Assembly (NCBI RefSeq): GCF_014189455.1
Contig: NZ_CP050296.1
Location: 4,212,001-4,276,000, forward strand
Direction: 5' to 3'
Source of the DNA: Mesorhizobium huakuii
Lineage (GTDB): Bacteria > Pseudomonadota > Alphaproteobacteria > Rhizobiales > Rhizobiaceae
Length of the DNA stretch: 64,000 nt
A program made the translations under genes and the position numbers. This document shows, piece after piece, positions 40,355 through 49,137 of the stretch; the stretch's first letter is position 1, and each line of letters opens with the position of its first letter. The notes under the pieces are model-generated. The model saw nothing but the letters and a program-made list of their open reading frames with translations. It was not told the origin of the DNA and did no database searches.

Positions 40355-41416
40355 TCAGTCCTGTGGTCGTCTTCCCTCCCACGCGTCCTGCAACAGGGCG
40401 CGGATTGCGGCGCGGTCGAAAGGCCGCGGGTTCCAGTACGGGTTCTTCGTCGCGATCTCGGCGGCGCGGTCGAGATCGGTCTGCTTGAGGCCGAGTTCCC
40501 TGAGTGTCAGCGGTGCGCCGACCGATCCGGCGAAAGCGTGCAGACCGCCGCCGACACCGCCGCCAAAGAGATTGGCAACAGGCTTGAGCAGGTCGGGCAC
40601 GGCGACGGCGTTGAAGCCAATCGTATGCGGCAGCATCACCGCATGGGTCTCGGCATGCGGCATGTCGAAGGAGCCGCCCAGTGTGTGGCAGATCTTGTGA
40701 TGCAGCGCCATGCCGACTGTGCCGAGCACGGTGCCGCACAGCCAGGCGCCGTAGAGCGCGTCGCCGCGGGCCTCGAGATTTTTTGGCTCTTTGATCAACA
40801 CGGGAAGCGCTGCCTTGAGGGCGCGCAGCCCTTCGGTTGCCATCAGCGTCGAGATCGGGTTGCGATCCTGGGCGTAAAGCGCTTCCGCCGCATGCGCCAT
40901 GGCATTGAGGCCGGAGGTGACGCTCATCGCGACCGGCAGCCCGATGGTCAGCTCGGGATCGTAGATCACCACTTCCGGCAGGATTTTCGCATCGCGCACC
41001 GTGGTCTTTTCGCCATGCTCGGTCTGGCCGAGGATAGGTGTCACTTCCGAGCCGGCATAGGTGGTCGGGATGACGATCTGCGGCAGGTCGGTACGCCAGG
41101 CGATCGCCTTGCCGAGACCGGTGGTCGAGCCGCCGCCAAGCGCGACGACGCAGTCGGCCTTGACCTCCGTTGCCTTGCGCATGGCCGCCTCGGTCACTTC
41201 GATAGGCGTGTGCATGGCCGCGCCTGAGAAAGTGCCGGCGGCCAGCGATCCAAGCCGCTTCGCCAGCGCCTCGCCATCGCCCGCCTGATGCGGCGTCGAC
41301 AGCACCAGCGCACGTTTGCAGCCGAGCTTTTCGACCCAGGTGCCGACCTGCGAGGAGGCGCCATTGCCGAAGACGATGTGCGTCGGGCTGCCGGAATAGG
41401 TGAACGCTCTTGTCAT
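40355..41416 (-). CDS. Maleylacetate reductase (iron-containing alcohol dehydrogenase family)
   Basis: The 353-residue enzyme has the NAD(P)-binding VALGGGSTTGLGKAIA segment, the IPTTYAGSEVTPILG segment and the metal-site region MALHHKICHTLGGSFDMPHAETHAVMLPH. It reduces maleylacetate, the product of hydroxyquinol ring cleavage, to 3-oxoadipate. Its start overlaps the stop of dioxygenase A by 4 nt. Confidence 0.93.
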   Translation of the reverse strand: MTRAFTYSGSPTHIVFGNGASSQVGTWVEKLGCKRALVLSTPHQAGDGEALAKRLGSLAAGTFSGAAMHTPIEVTEAAMRKATEVKADCVVALGGGSTTGLGKAIAWRTDLPQIVIPTTYAGSEVTPILGQTEHGEKTTVRDAKILPEVVIYDPELTIGLPVAMSVTSGLNAMAHAAEALYAQDRNPISTLMATEGLRALKAALPVLIKEPKNLEARGDALYGAWLCGTVLGTVGMALHHKICHTLGGSFDMPHAETHAVMLPHTIGFNAVAVPDLLKPVANLFGGGVGGGLHAFAGSVGAPLTLRELGLKQTDLDRAAEIATKNPYWNPRPFDRAAIRALLQDAWEGRRPQD

Positions 41417-42276
41417 GCCGCCCCCTTGCGCGCCATCGCCATGACGAAGCTGTAGTCGAGCGACCAGCGGTCGCCGGCGCTCGAGCGCTTGAAGTCGCCG
41501 ACCAGTTCCGGCTTGACGCCGAACAGCGCGTCCTCGTCGAGGCGCGGATCGGCGCGATCGAACACTTGCGTGGTCAGTGTCTCGAAATTGTCGGCGCGGA
41601 TCAGGAAGTGGATATGTGCAGGCCGGCTAAGCGGATAGTTCAGGCGGCCGAGCATCTGTCCGACAGGTCCATCGTCCGGCACGCCATAGCCGGCGGGTTT
41701 GACGGTGCGGTAGTGGAAGCGGCCGTCTCTGTCGGTGGTGAAGACGCCGCGCAGGTTGAACTCCGGCTGCAGGTCGGGCTGCTGGTTCTCGTAAAAACCT
41801 TGCGCGTTGGCTTGCCAGGTCTCGACCGTGGCCCCCGCTATCGGTATGCCGTCGAGATCTGTCACCCGCCCCGACACCGTGACCGGCACGCCGACGTGAT
41901 CGAGCGAAATGTCGGCGCCGTGCGGCAGCTTTGGCGCATCGGGGCGATAGAAGGGCCCGCGCCCGGTGTTGGGCGTAGCGCCGTTCGGGCGACGGGAGTT
42001 GATGTCCTCGACCAGCGCGGTGACGCCGAGCAGGTCCGACAGCAGCACCCATTCCTGCCGCTTGTCGTCGCTGGCATGACCGATTTCGGTGAGGAAGGCG
42101 ATGGTCTGGCGCCAGTCCGCCGCGGTCGGTCGGGTTTCCCTGACGATCTGATGGAGGTGGTCGACGACAACAGCGAGAAAACGCGGCAGCGGCCCGGCCT
42201 TCGCCTTGACTAGGCGCTGGGCGACCATCTCGGCAGAGTTGGCCTCGCTGAATGACGGGATGCCTAGATAGGACAT
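41413..42276 (-). CDS. Hydroxyquinol 1,2-dioxygenase (copy A)
   Basis: The 287-residue intradiol dioxygenase has iron ligands Tyr162 (GFYENQQ), Tyr197 (GYGVPDDG), His221 and His223 (RPAHIHF). It is colinear with copy B but clearly diverged from it. ATG 42276 is chosen for the excellent GGGGAGGAAC site directly upstream; the frame could extend to 42294 or beyond. It is the first gene of the aromatic operon, followed without gap by maleylacetate reductase, which uses its product. It is divergent from the LysR gene. Confidence 0.93.
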   Translation of the reverse strand: MSYLGIPSFSEANSAEMVAQRLVKAKAGPLPRFLAVVVDHLHQIVRETRPTAADWRQTIAFLTEIGHASDDKRQEWVLLSDLLGVTALVEDINSRRPNGATPNTGRGPFYRPDAPKLPHGADISLDHVGVPVTVSGRVTDLDGIPIAGATVETWQANAQGFYENQQPDLQPEFNLRGVFTTDRDGRFHYRTVKPAGYGVPDDGPVGQMLGRLNYPLSRPAHIHFLIRADNFETLTTQVFDRADPRLDEDALFGVKPELVGDFKRSSAGDRWSLDYSFVMAMARKGAA

Positions 42277-42354
42277 GTTCCTCCCCGGTTTCATCTCACC
42301 GGGGAACATTAACGCGAGCCAAAGACAAAGATGATGATTTCTGCCCGATTTAAT

Positions 42355-42369
42355 ATACCATATTGGTAT
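42355..42369. promoter_or_regulatory. Palindromic LysR-type operator overlapping the regulator's start codon
   Basis: ATACCA-TAT-TGGTAT (42355-42369) is a perfect palindrome with a 3-nt centre. It includes the first two bases of the LysR start codon and lies 79 nt upstream of the divergent dioxygenase start. The T-N11-A type layout fits a LysR recognition site, so the regulator probably represses itself while controlling the operon. Confidence 0.6.
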
Positions 42370-43318
42370 GAAGCTCGATGAGAGACATTTGATCCAGCTG
42401 GCAGCGGTGGTGCAGGCAGGCGGCGTCACCGAAGGCGCCGCGCTCATCGGCCTGTCCCAGCCGGCCGTGTCGCGCACGCTGTCGATGCTGGAAAAGCGGC
42501 TGGGCGAACCATTGTTCCTCAAAGGCCGCCGTCCGTTGCAGCCGACGCCGCTCGGCAAGGCGCTTGCCGATCACGGCCAGGTGATGCTGACGGCATCGCG
42601 CAAGGCCTCCGACATCGTCGCCAATTTCAGCCAGGGCCGCTCCGGTGTGGTGCGGGTTGGCGGCACGCCGTTTTTCATGGATGCGCTGATCTCCGGCATG
42701 ATTGCCGACTTCCAGAATGCCTATCCGGATGTGCGTGTCGACCAGAGCTATGGCTATCTCTCCGACCTGCGCGCCGCCATCAACGCCGATCGCATCGACC
42801 TTGCCGTCTGTCCGATCGACATACTGGAGGAGGGGTCCGGCATGGAGTTCCGCGAGATCCTGCCCGGCCGCAATGTCGTTGCCTGCCGCGCGACGCATCC
42901 CCTGTTGCTGCGGCGCAAGCTCAGAACCAGTGACCTGCTCGACTATCCCTGGATCGCGCCACCGCCCGGCAGCCCGCTGCTGGAGGATCTGCGCAGCCTG
43001 CTTTTGTCGCTCGGCGCGACCGAGATCAAAATCCGCTATTCCGGGGGATCGCTAACCAGCGCCGTCAATTACATGAAGGAGACCGATGCGCTGACCGTGC
43101 TGCCGCACAGCGTGGTCTTTGCCTTTCGCAAGGACAAGTCGATCACGGCGCTACCTGTGGCCATTCCGCATCCGGAGCGGGCGCTCGGCCTGCTCCGGCG
43201 CGCCGACACGCCGCGCGCACCGGCCGTCGACGCCTTCGCCAGACACATCCGCCAGAGCTTCGACAACCTCAAGCACCTGATCAAGCGCCATGAACAGGCG
43301 GTGGTCTGGGGCATGTGA
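42368..43318 (+). CDS. LysR-family regulator of the hydroxyquinol/aromatic operon
   Basis: The 316-residue LysR protein has the helix-turn-helix near residues 18-60 (GGVTEGAALIGLSQPAVSRTLSMLEKRLG) and the effector domain beyond about residue 90. It is transcribed away from the aromatic operon, and its start lies in a palindrome, supporting local control. The effector is presumably the aromatic substrate or a ring-cleavage product. Confidence 0.92.
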   Translation: MKLDERHLIQLAAVVQAGGVTEGAALIGLSQPAVSRTLSMLEKRLGEPLFLKGRRPLQPTPLGKALADHGQVMLTASRKASDIVANFSQGRSGVVRVGGTPFFMDALISGMIADFQNAYPDVRVDQSYGYLSDLRAAINADRIDLAVCPIDILEEGSGMEFREILPGRNVVACRATHPLLLRRKLRTSDLLDYPWIAPPPGSPLLEDLRSLLLSLGATEIKIRYSGGSLTSAVNYMKETDALTVLPHSVVFAFRKDKSITALPVAIPHPERALGLLRRADTPRAPAVDAFARHIRQSFDNLKHLIKRHEQAVVWGM

Positions 43319-43402
43319 ACTCCATTCGTGCTGTGCTAGCCGCTTGCTTCGGTGGCCTGGCCTGACGTAGGTCCTGAGATGATATTGGGTGAGAATTCGC
43401 GC

Positions 43403-44530
43403 ATGAACATAGATGGTATCTGCGATCCGCGCTTTGCCGCCGTGCGCGAGGCATTCGCCGCGTGTTTTGCCGAAGGGCTGGAACATGGCGGTGGCATATC
43501 CGTCGTCGTCCACGGCAGGACCGTCATCGACCTGTGGGGCGGTCATGCCGATGCCGCGCGGACCCGCCCTTGGCGGCAGGACACGCTGATCAATGTCTGG
43601 TCATCCACCAAAGGCGTCGTGGCGCTGGCGATCGCCATGCTGGTGGAGCGCGGCAGACTGGATTATGCCGCACCCATTGCCCGCTACTGGCCGGAATTCG
43701 CGGCCGGCGGCAAGGAGCGCATCACGCTCGATCAGGTGATGTCGCACCAGGCCGGGCTGAATGGTCTTGCCGTGCCGATGGACGAGGCAGGATTGCTCGC
43801 GTGGACGCCTTTTGTCGACGCGCTTGCGGCCATGTCGCCATTATGGGAGCCCGGCAGCCGCTGTATCTATCACGCCCTGACCTATGGCCATCTCGCCGGC
43901 GAAGTGTTGCGCCGCGTCGACGGGCGAAGCATCGGCCGCTTCATCGCCGAAGAGATCGCGGGCCCGCTCGGAGCCGACTTTCATGTCGGTCTGCCGGACC
44001 GCGAGGATTCCAGGGTCGCCGAGATGATCGAGGGGCCCAGGGCTTCGGATTGGGTCGAGTTTGTCCGCGCCTCGCCATTTCCCCACGCAGGTGACAATCC
44101 GGCGCCGCGTGCATTGGCCCCCAACGACCGCGTCTGGCGTGCCGCCGAGGTGCCGGGCGGCAATGGCCAGTCGACGGCGCGTGCACTGGCGCGTATTTAC
44201 GGCATGATGGCGGCAGGCGGGGTCTGGGAGGGCAAAGCTCTGATGGGTCGCGCGGCTGTCGAGGAAGCAACGCACCTGCGCTTTCGCGGCATGGACGACA
44301 GCTTCGCGGTTCCAACGGCCTTTTCCGCCGGCTATCAGATGGAGGATCCGGTCTATGCCGGCCGTGCGTCGCCGCAAACGTTCGGCCACACCGGCTGGGG
44401 CGGCGCCATCGGCTTTGCCGATCCCGGTGCCGGCGTCGGGTTCGGCTATGTCACCAACCGCATGCTGGGCTTTGACGATTTGGACCCACGCCGCAAGCGG
44501 TTAATCGACGCCGTTTACGACTCGCTTTGA
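43403..44530 (+). CDS. Beta-lactamase-family serine hydrolase (EstB-type esterase)
   Basis: The roughly 375-residue protein of the class C beta-lactamase/esterase family has the SxxK motif as SSTK (in NVWSSTKGVVALA) and the second motif Tyr in HALTYGHLAGEVL. The HTGWGG near the C-terminus replaces the KTG box, as usual in the esterase branch. No signal peptide is seen, so a cytoplasmic esterase is likely. ATG 43403 gives a family-like start (MNIDGICDPRFAAV); upstream starts at 43352 and 43379 are in frame. It follows the LysR gene on the same strand but is not clearly part of its unit. Confidence 0.85.
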   Translation: MNIDGICDPRFAAVREAFAACFAEGLEHGGGISVVVHGRTVIDLWGGHADAARTRPWRQDTLINVWSSTKGVVALAIAMLVERGRLDYAAPIARYWPEFAAGGKERITLDQVMSHQAGLNGLAVPMDEAGLLAWTPFVDALAAMSPLWEPGSRCIYHALTYGHLAGEVLRRVDGRSIGRFIAEEIAGPLGADFHVGLPDREDSRVAEMIEGPRASDWVEFVRASPFPHAGDNPAPRALAPNDRVWRAAEVPGGNGQSTARALARIYGMMAAGGVWEGKALMGRAAVEEATHLRFRGMDDSFAVPTAFSAGYQMEDPVYAGRASPQTFGHTGWGGAIGFADPGAGVGFGYVTNRMLGFDDLDPRRKRLIDAVYDSL

Positions 44531-44687
44531 TCGTCCGAACAGGTCTTTGCGCATGCTTGGTGAAATTAGCCGGATCGAACGCCTTTTCGAACGATGCAAT
44601 GCATCGCACCACGTCATACCGGCGGCCAATTCATGGGTAACAGGTGTCGACTTGGCTATGGCGGGCGGTCGATACCCCCCGGCAGGC

Positions 44688-45320
44688 CTACACCAGTTCC
44701 GTCTCGTCCATCACCTGCTTGACGGCATCGGCCGCCCTGCGCATGCCATCCTCGTCGGTGGCCCAACCCGCGAAGCGTTCCAGCAAGGTGGCGAACGTCA
44801 CTAGGTCCTGCTCGTCCCACTGCGCCAGTGCCCCGGCGAAAATCCGCCATTTGGTCTGGCGCACCGCCGTCACCAGGCGCTCGCTCCTTGCGGTGAGTTT
44901 GAGGCAAATGCGCCGGGCATCGAGTTGCGATGCGACGCGGAAGGCGTAGCCGCGCTCGACGAGATCGGCAGAGATGCGGCTGGCGCGGGAGGGGTCGATC
45001 CCCATGCGCTCGGCGATGATGCCGACCGTCACCTCGTCCTGCGGGGTGTCGCCGGCGCCCGCGCTGAGTGCGATAATCGCATCGAGATGGCTTACTTCCA
45101 GCGAGGGATCGATGCGGGCCAGTATCAGGCGACCGAAATCCCGGCGCTGGACGGAGCGGCGCACCTTGGCCATCACCGCATCGATGGCGGCGACGGCGTC
45201 GGCCGCCGCTTCGGACAGGCCACTGCCGCGCGCCAGATCCGCGAGGTCCTGATCGCCACGCGTTTGACACAGGGCGGAAAATCGGTCCGGTTTGCCAGTC
45301 TCGGTATCGTTGCTGCTCAT
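44688..45320 (-). CDS. MarR-family transcriptional regulator
   Basis: The 210-residue protein has a winged-helix domain in its C-terminal half (VTVGIIAERMGIDPSRASRISADLVERGYAFRVASQLDARR, about residues 102-142) with the MarR wing Arg pair. ATG 45320 is chosen over an in-frame start at 45338. It is divergent from a 14-helix MFS exporter with palindromic sites between them, the standard MarR-efflux layout. The exporter substrate would be the inducer. Confidence 0.88.
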   Translation of the reverse strand: MSSNDTETGKPDRFSALCQTRGDQDLADLARGSGLSEAAADAVAAIDAVMAKVRRSVQRRDFGRLILARIDPSLEVSHLDAIIALSAGAGDTPQDEVTVGIIAERMGIDPSRASRISADLVERGYAFRVASQLDARRICLKLTARSERLVTAVRQTKWRIFAGALAQWDEQDLVTFATLLERFAGWATDEDGMRRAADAVKQVMDETELV

Positions 45321-45338
45321 ATTAGAGCGCGCTAGCAA

Positions 45339-45380
45339 AAATATATGCTGATGTCAACTGTATGCTGATAGCATATATTT
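45339..45380. promoter_or_regulatory. Inverted-repeat operator between marR-type and MFS genes
   Basis: AAATATATGCT (45339-45349) faces AGCATATATTT (45370-45380). Within it TATGCTGATAGCATA (45361-45375) is itself a palindrome, and TATGCTGAT occurs twice in direct orientation. The sites lie within 20 nt of the MarR start and about 60 nt from the exporter start, so one bound dimer could cover both promoters. Confidence 0.65.
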
Positions 45381-45438
45381 GATATTGACATATATCTGCC
45401 ATGAGCACATAAACTGCGCCCAGCTTGCGGAGATAGCA

Positions 45439-46968
45439 ATGACTCTCGACTCGACCCTTCCGGATGCGGCGCCCATAGAGACTGAAGCCAGACCCGACCT
45501 TACCACGCTGATCGTCTATTTCGGCGCGCTGATCGCCATGTTCATGGCCACCATCGACATGCAGATCGTCGTCACCGCCTTGCCCACCATTGCCGGCGAA
45601 CTCGGCAATCTGCATCTGTTCGGTTGGGTCGGCGCCGCCTACCTGCTGTCGACCGCCGCCGTCTCGCCGTTCTACGGCAAGCTCGGCGATATGTATGGCC
45701 GCAAGAACGTGGTGCTGACGGCGATCACCTTGTTCCTGCTGGGTTCGCTGGTCTGCGGCATGGCTTGGTCGATGGAGAGCCTGATCGCCGCGCGTGTCCT
45801 GCAAGGTATCGGCGGCGGTGGCCTGATGGTCTCGGCCTTCGCCATGATCGGCGAATTGTTCGGGCCACGCGACCGCGCCAAATATCAAGGTTACAGTTCG
45901 GCGGTGTTCGCGCTGTCGTCGGTCCTCGGTCCCTTGGCCGGCGGCTATATCACCAGCCTGTTTGGCTGGCGCTGGGTGTTCCTGGTCAATCTGCCGATCG
46001 GCATTGTCGTGCTGGCGATCCTGGCATTCGCCATGCGCAGCCGGTTCAACGAGAAGCGGCACCGCATCGACTATCTCGGCGGCCTGCTGCTGGCCATCGG
46101 CACCACGGCAATCGTCTATTGGGGCTATCATGTGCTCGACCCTGCCGGGCCGGATTTGCTCACCTTCGCGCTGCCGGTCCTCGCGCTGGCGGCAATCGCC
46201 TCGTTCATCGTGGTCGAGCGGCGGGCCGAGGAGCCGATCGTGCCCTTGCGGCTGTTCGGCATCTCGACGGTGCGCATCGTCTCGGGAGTGTCGGTGGTCG
46301 CCGGATCGGTGACGCTCGGCATGTTCTTCTATTTCGCGCTCTACATGCAGACGCTGACGGGTCTCAGTCCGGCCGAGGTCGGCTTCCTGTTCCTGCCGGC
46401 GTCGTTGACCTCGATGGTCATCTCGATCGTGGCCGGGCGGGTGATTGCCGCGACCGGTCGCTACAAATGGATGCCGGTGGTGGCGATGGGGATTGGCGGG
46501 CTGCTGATGATCGGTTTTGTCTTCATCAATTCGCACACGCCGATCTGGGTGCTGGCGGTGATGATGGGCCTGTTCGGCATCAGCATGGGCCTGCAGTTCC
46601 AGGTGCTGATCGTGGCGATCCAGGCCGCGGCGCCGCTCAAGGACATCGGCGCAGTGACGTCGCTGATCACCCAGGCGCGGACGATCGGAGCGTCATTGGG
46701 ACTGGCGCTGAACGGCGCGGTGATGACCTGGGCCCTGAACCGGCAGACTTCAGAGCTTCCGGCCGATGCCGCCGCGTTGTTGCCAGACGGCCTGACTGGG
46801 CTGAACCCGCATCTGGCGTCGAGCCTGCCGCCGACGATCCGCGACGTGGTCCTCGGCCACTATTCGAGTGGTTTCAACGTGATGTTCCTCTGGGTGGCGG
46901 CGCTCTACTTCGTCGCCATGGCGCTGACGCTTCTGCTCGAGGATATCCAGATCCCGAAGCGGGGCTGA
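45439..46968 (+). CDS. MFS drug exporter, DHA2 (EmrB/QacA) family, 14 TM
   Basis: The 509-residue exporter has about 14 hydrophobic segments. It has the DHA2 motif D1 region (ATIDMQIVVTALPTIAGEL), motif A GKLGDMYGRKNV after helix 2, and motif C VLGPLAGGYI near residue 155. It is expected to use the proton gradient to expel a toxic lipophilic or aromatic compound. It is divergent from the MarR gene that probably represses it. ATG 45439 is preceded by a GCGGAGATAGC ribosome site. Confidence 0.92.
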   Translation: MTLDSTLPDAAPIETEARPDLTTLIVYFGALIAMFMATIDMQIVVTALPTIAGELGNLHLFGWVGAAYLLSTAAVSPFYGKLGDMYGRKNVVLTAITLFLLGSLVCGMAWSMESLIAARVLQGIGGGGLMVSAFAMIGELFGPRDRAKYQGYSSAVFALSSVLGPLAGGYITSLFGWRWVFLVNLPIGIVVLAILAFAMRSRFNEKRHRIDYLGGLLLAIGTTAIVYWGYHVLDPAGPDLLTFALPVLALAAIASFIVVERRAEEPIVPLRLFGISTVRIVSGVSVVAGSVTLGMFFYFALYMQTLTGLSPAEVGFLFLPASLTSMVISIVAGRVIAATGRYKWMPVVAMGIGGLLMIGFVFINSHTPIWVLAVMMGLFGISMGLQFQVLIVAIQAAAPLKDIGAVTSLITQARTIGASLGLALNGAVMTWALNRQTSELPADAAALLPDGLTGLNPHLASSLPPTIRDVVLGHYSSGFNVMFLWVAALYFVAMALTLLLEDIQIPKRG

Positions 46969-47029
46969 GCCCGGCCACGGCGTCCTCAGCCCGGCAGGCT
47001 GAGGAGAGCCTGGCGCGACGGCGGCTCTC

Positions 47030-47830
47030 TCAGCTGTCGGTCAGCGACAGCGTGCGAGCGCGTTCGCGCAGCAGATCGAGCAACTGGTTGCGCCGCGGCT
47101 CGGGCGTGTCGATAGGCAGTACGAAGCACAGTGTCTTGTTGATGGCGCCGTGGCCATCGCGGATGGGCGCGGCCATGCACCAGGTGAAACGGTCGGCCAG
47201 AGCCGCGGTTTCGCTATAGCCTTGCTGGTGCGCCGTGGCGACATCGGCGAAGAACTCGGCCGGCGCGATGACGCGGCCGTCGGGCAGCGTGTAGTCACCG
47301 GGCGGGATGAAATCGCGCAGCTCCTGCTCGCTCATATGGCCGAGCAGCAGCCGCCCCGATGCCGTCCACGGGATCGGCACTTCGACGCCGACATCGCTCG
47401 AGATGCGGAAGGGGCCTGGCGAATCGCGGCAGTCGAGCACGACATATTTGTTGCCGCGCAGGCCGCACAGCTGGACGGTCTCGCCGGTCTCCACGGCCAG
47501 CCGGTCCAGCGTCTCGATGATGCGGCGGTAGTGGGCATTGTGATGCGAATAGGCCCAGCCGAACAGATGCATCGAGCGGCCGAAATAGACGTAGCCCTCC
47601 GTCCCGACATTTTCGAGCATTTCGGCCTCGAGCAGGCTGTTGACGATCTCGTAGGTGGTCGAGCGTGGTGCGCCGATCATCTTGGCGATATCGCCGACAC
47701 GCATCGGCGCGCGGTGCTTCAGCAGCGCCTCGAGCAGCATGATGACGCGGTCGATGCCGCGCCGCCGCTCGCCGGGGCGCGCATCCTTGCCGGCATCCGT
47801 CTCGATCAAATCAGCCACGCCGTCGCTCAT
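47030..47830 (-). CDS. IclR-family transcriptional regulator
   Basis: The 266-residue protein has an N-terminal winged helix (IDRVIMLLEALLKHRAPMRVGDIAKMIGAPRSTTYEIVNSLL, about residues 26-67) and the IclR ligand domain with the VPIPWTASGRLLLGHMS segment. It is divergent from the sugar-type ABC importer operon at 48066; the 235-nt space contains nested palindromes. It converges with the MFS exporter gene. Confidence 0.92.
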   Translation of the reverse strand: MSDGVADLIETDAGKDARPGERRRGIDRVIMLLEALLKHRAPMRVGDIAKMIGAPRSTTYEIVNSLLEAEMLENVGTEGYVYFGRSMHLFGWAYSHHNAHYRRIIETLDRLAVETGETVQLCGLRGNKYVVLDCRDSPGPFRISSDVGVEVPIPWTASGRLLLGHMSEQELRDFIPPGDYTLPDGRVIAPAEFFADVATAHQQGYSETAALADRFTWCMAAPIRDGHGAINKTLCFVLPIDTPEPRRNQLLDLLRERARTLSLTDS

Positions 47831-47905
47831 GTCAGCCGTCCAAAAATCATTTCGGCCCTCGTCTCAAGACGCTTGAAAGATGTCAAGGCTCAGTCTAGCA
47901 TCCCT

Positions 47906-47947
47906 TTTGTCCGATATACAGACATAGTGTCTGAAATACCGGACAAA
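47906..47947. promoter_or_regulatory. Nested palindromes, candidate IclR operator
   Basis: TTTGTCCG (47906-47913) faces CGGACAAA (47940-47947), and between them CAGACA-TAG-TGTCTG (47919-47933) is a perfect palindrome. The block can also be read as two tandem GTC-N9/10-GAC half-palindromes (GTCCGATATACAGAC, then GTCTGAAATACCGGAC). It lies 76 nt upstream of the IclR start and about 120 nt upstream of the importer start. I see no other gene in the 47831-48065 gap. Confidence 0.65.
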
Positions 47948-48065
47948 TTAACGAGCCTGACGCAGAAAGTCCTGACGAAAAACAGACGGTTTCCGAGCCC
48001 GGCAACCGGCGGGTTTGCTCGTCCCGACCCCGCACGTCCGGACACAACCTCAGAAGGGAACAGTC

Positions 48066-49132
48066 ATGATGAAATCGCCGTTTTTCGCATCCGCCAGCGC
48101 CCTTTGCCTCGGTCTCGTGCTGAGCCTGGGCGCGGGTTCGCAGGCCAATGCCGCCGCCAACTGCATCAAGGGCGACCGCAAGGCCCCTATACGATCGGCT
48201 GGGCCAACATCTATTCGGTGCCGACCTGGATGAAGCAGACGCAGGGCACGATCGAAGCCGAGGTGGAGACGCTGAAGAAGCAGGGGCTGGTCGACAAGCT
48301 GGTCGTTACCGACGCCCAGGGCGATGCCAATGTGCAGATCCAGCAGATCCAGTCGATGATCGATTCCAATGTTGACGCCATCATCCTGATCGCCGGCTCG
48401 TCGACGGCGCCGGCGCGCGTGCTGGCTGACGCCTGCGCCAAGGGCATCGCCATCATCAATTTCGACAGCCTCGTCGACACCGACAAGGTGACCGCCAAGG
48501 TCAACACCGATTCCTCGCAGTGGGGCGATCAGGCGGCCAAGTTCCTGATCGACGCCATCGGCGGCAAGGGCAAGATCCTGATCCTCAATGGCCCGGCTGG
48601 CGTTTCGGTCAGCGATGACCGGCGCAAGGGTGCCGATGCCGAGCTGAAGGCCCATCCCGACGTGAAGGTGCTTGCCGAGACCAACACGCCCTACAATGTC
48701 GCGCCTGCCCAGGAAGCCGTGACCAGCCTGCTCTTCGCCAACCCCGAGATCGACGGCATTCTATCGCTTGGCGGCGCGCTGTCGGCCGGCGCGGTTCTGG
48801 CCCTCGACAAGCAGGGCCGCGAGCAGGTGCCGATCACCGGCGAGAACGCACGCCAGTTCCTCGAACTGTGGAAGGAAAAAGGCCTGAAGAGCTGGGCAAC
48901 CATGCAGCCGAACTGGCTTGGCGCCTTCGCCGCCTACACCGCCGTCCAGGCGCTGGAGGGCAAGGACGTGCCGGCCTTCGTCAAGATCCCGCTGCCGGTG
49001 ATCGACAATTCCAACATCGACGAATATCTCGCCCGTGCGAAGGATTTCCCGGCTGACGGTTACATCTATTCGCCCTACGATGAGGAGCTGTTCAAGAAGC
49101 TGCTGCCCAGAAATAAGCCGGAAGGGTTGTAG
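48066..49132 (+). pseudogene. Sugar-type ABC substrate-binding protein (periplasmic-binding, LacI-like), single-base frameshift
   Basis: The frame from ATG 48066 gives a clear signal peptide (SPFFASASALCLGLVLSLGA, ending A-N-A before AANC) and the mature start up to KGDRK. At about 48182 the frame must shift. The remaining 315 residues (YTIGWANIYSVPTWMKQTQ and on) run in another frame to 49132 and are a complete ribose/rhizopine-type binding domain. Reading AAGGGCCCC for AAGGCCCC restores KGDRKGPYTIGWANIY. The gene has lost one G or the sequence has an error there. It heads an importer with one tandem ATPase and two permeases. Confidence 0.88.
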
Positions 49133-49137
49133 CGTTG

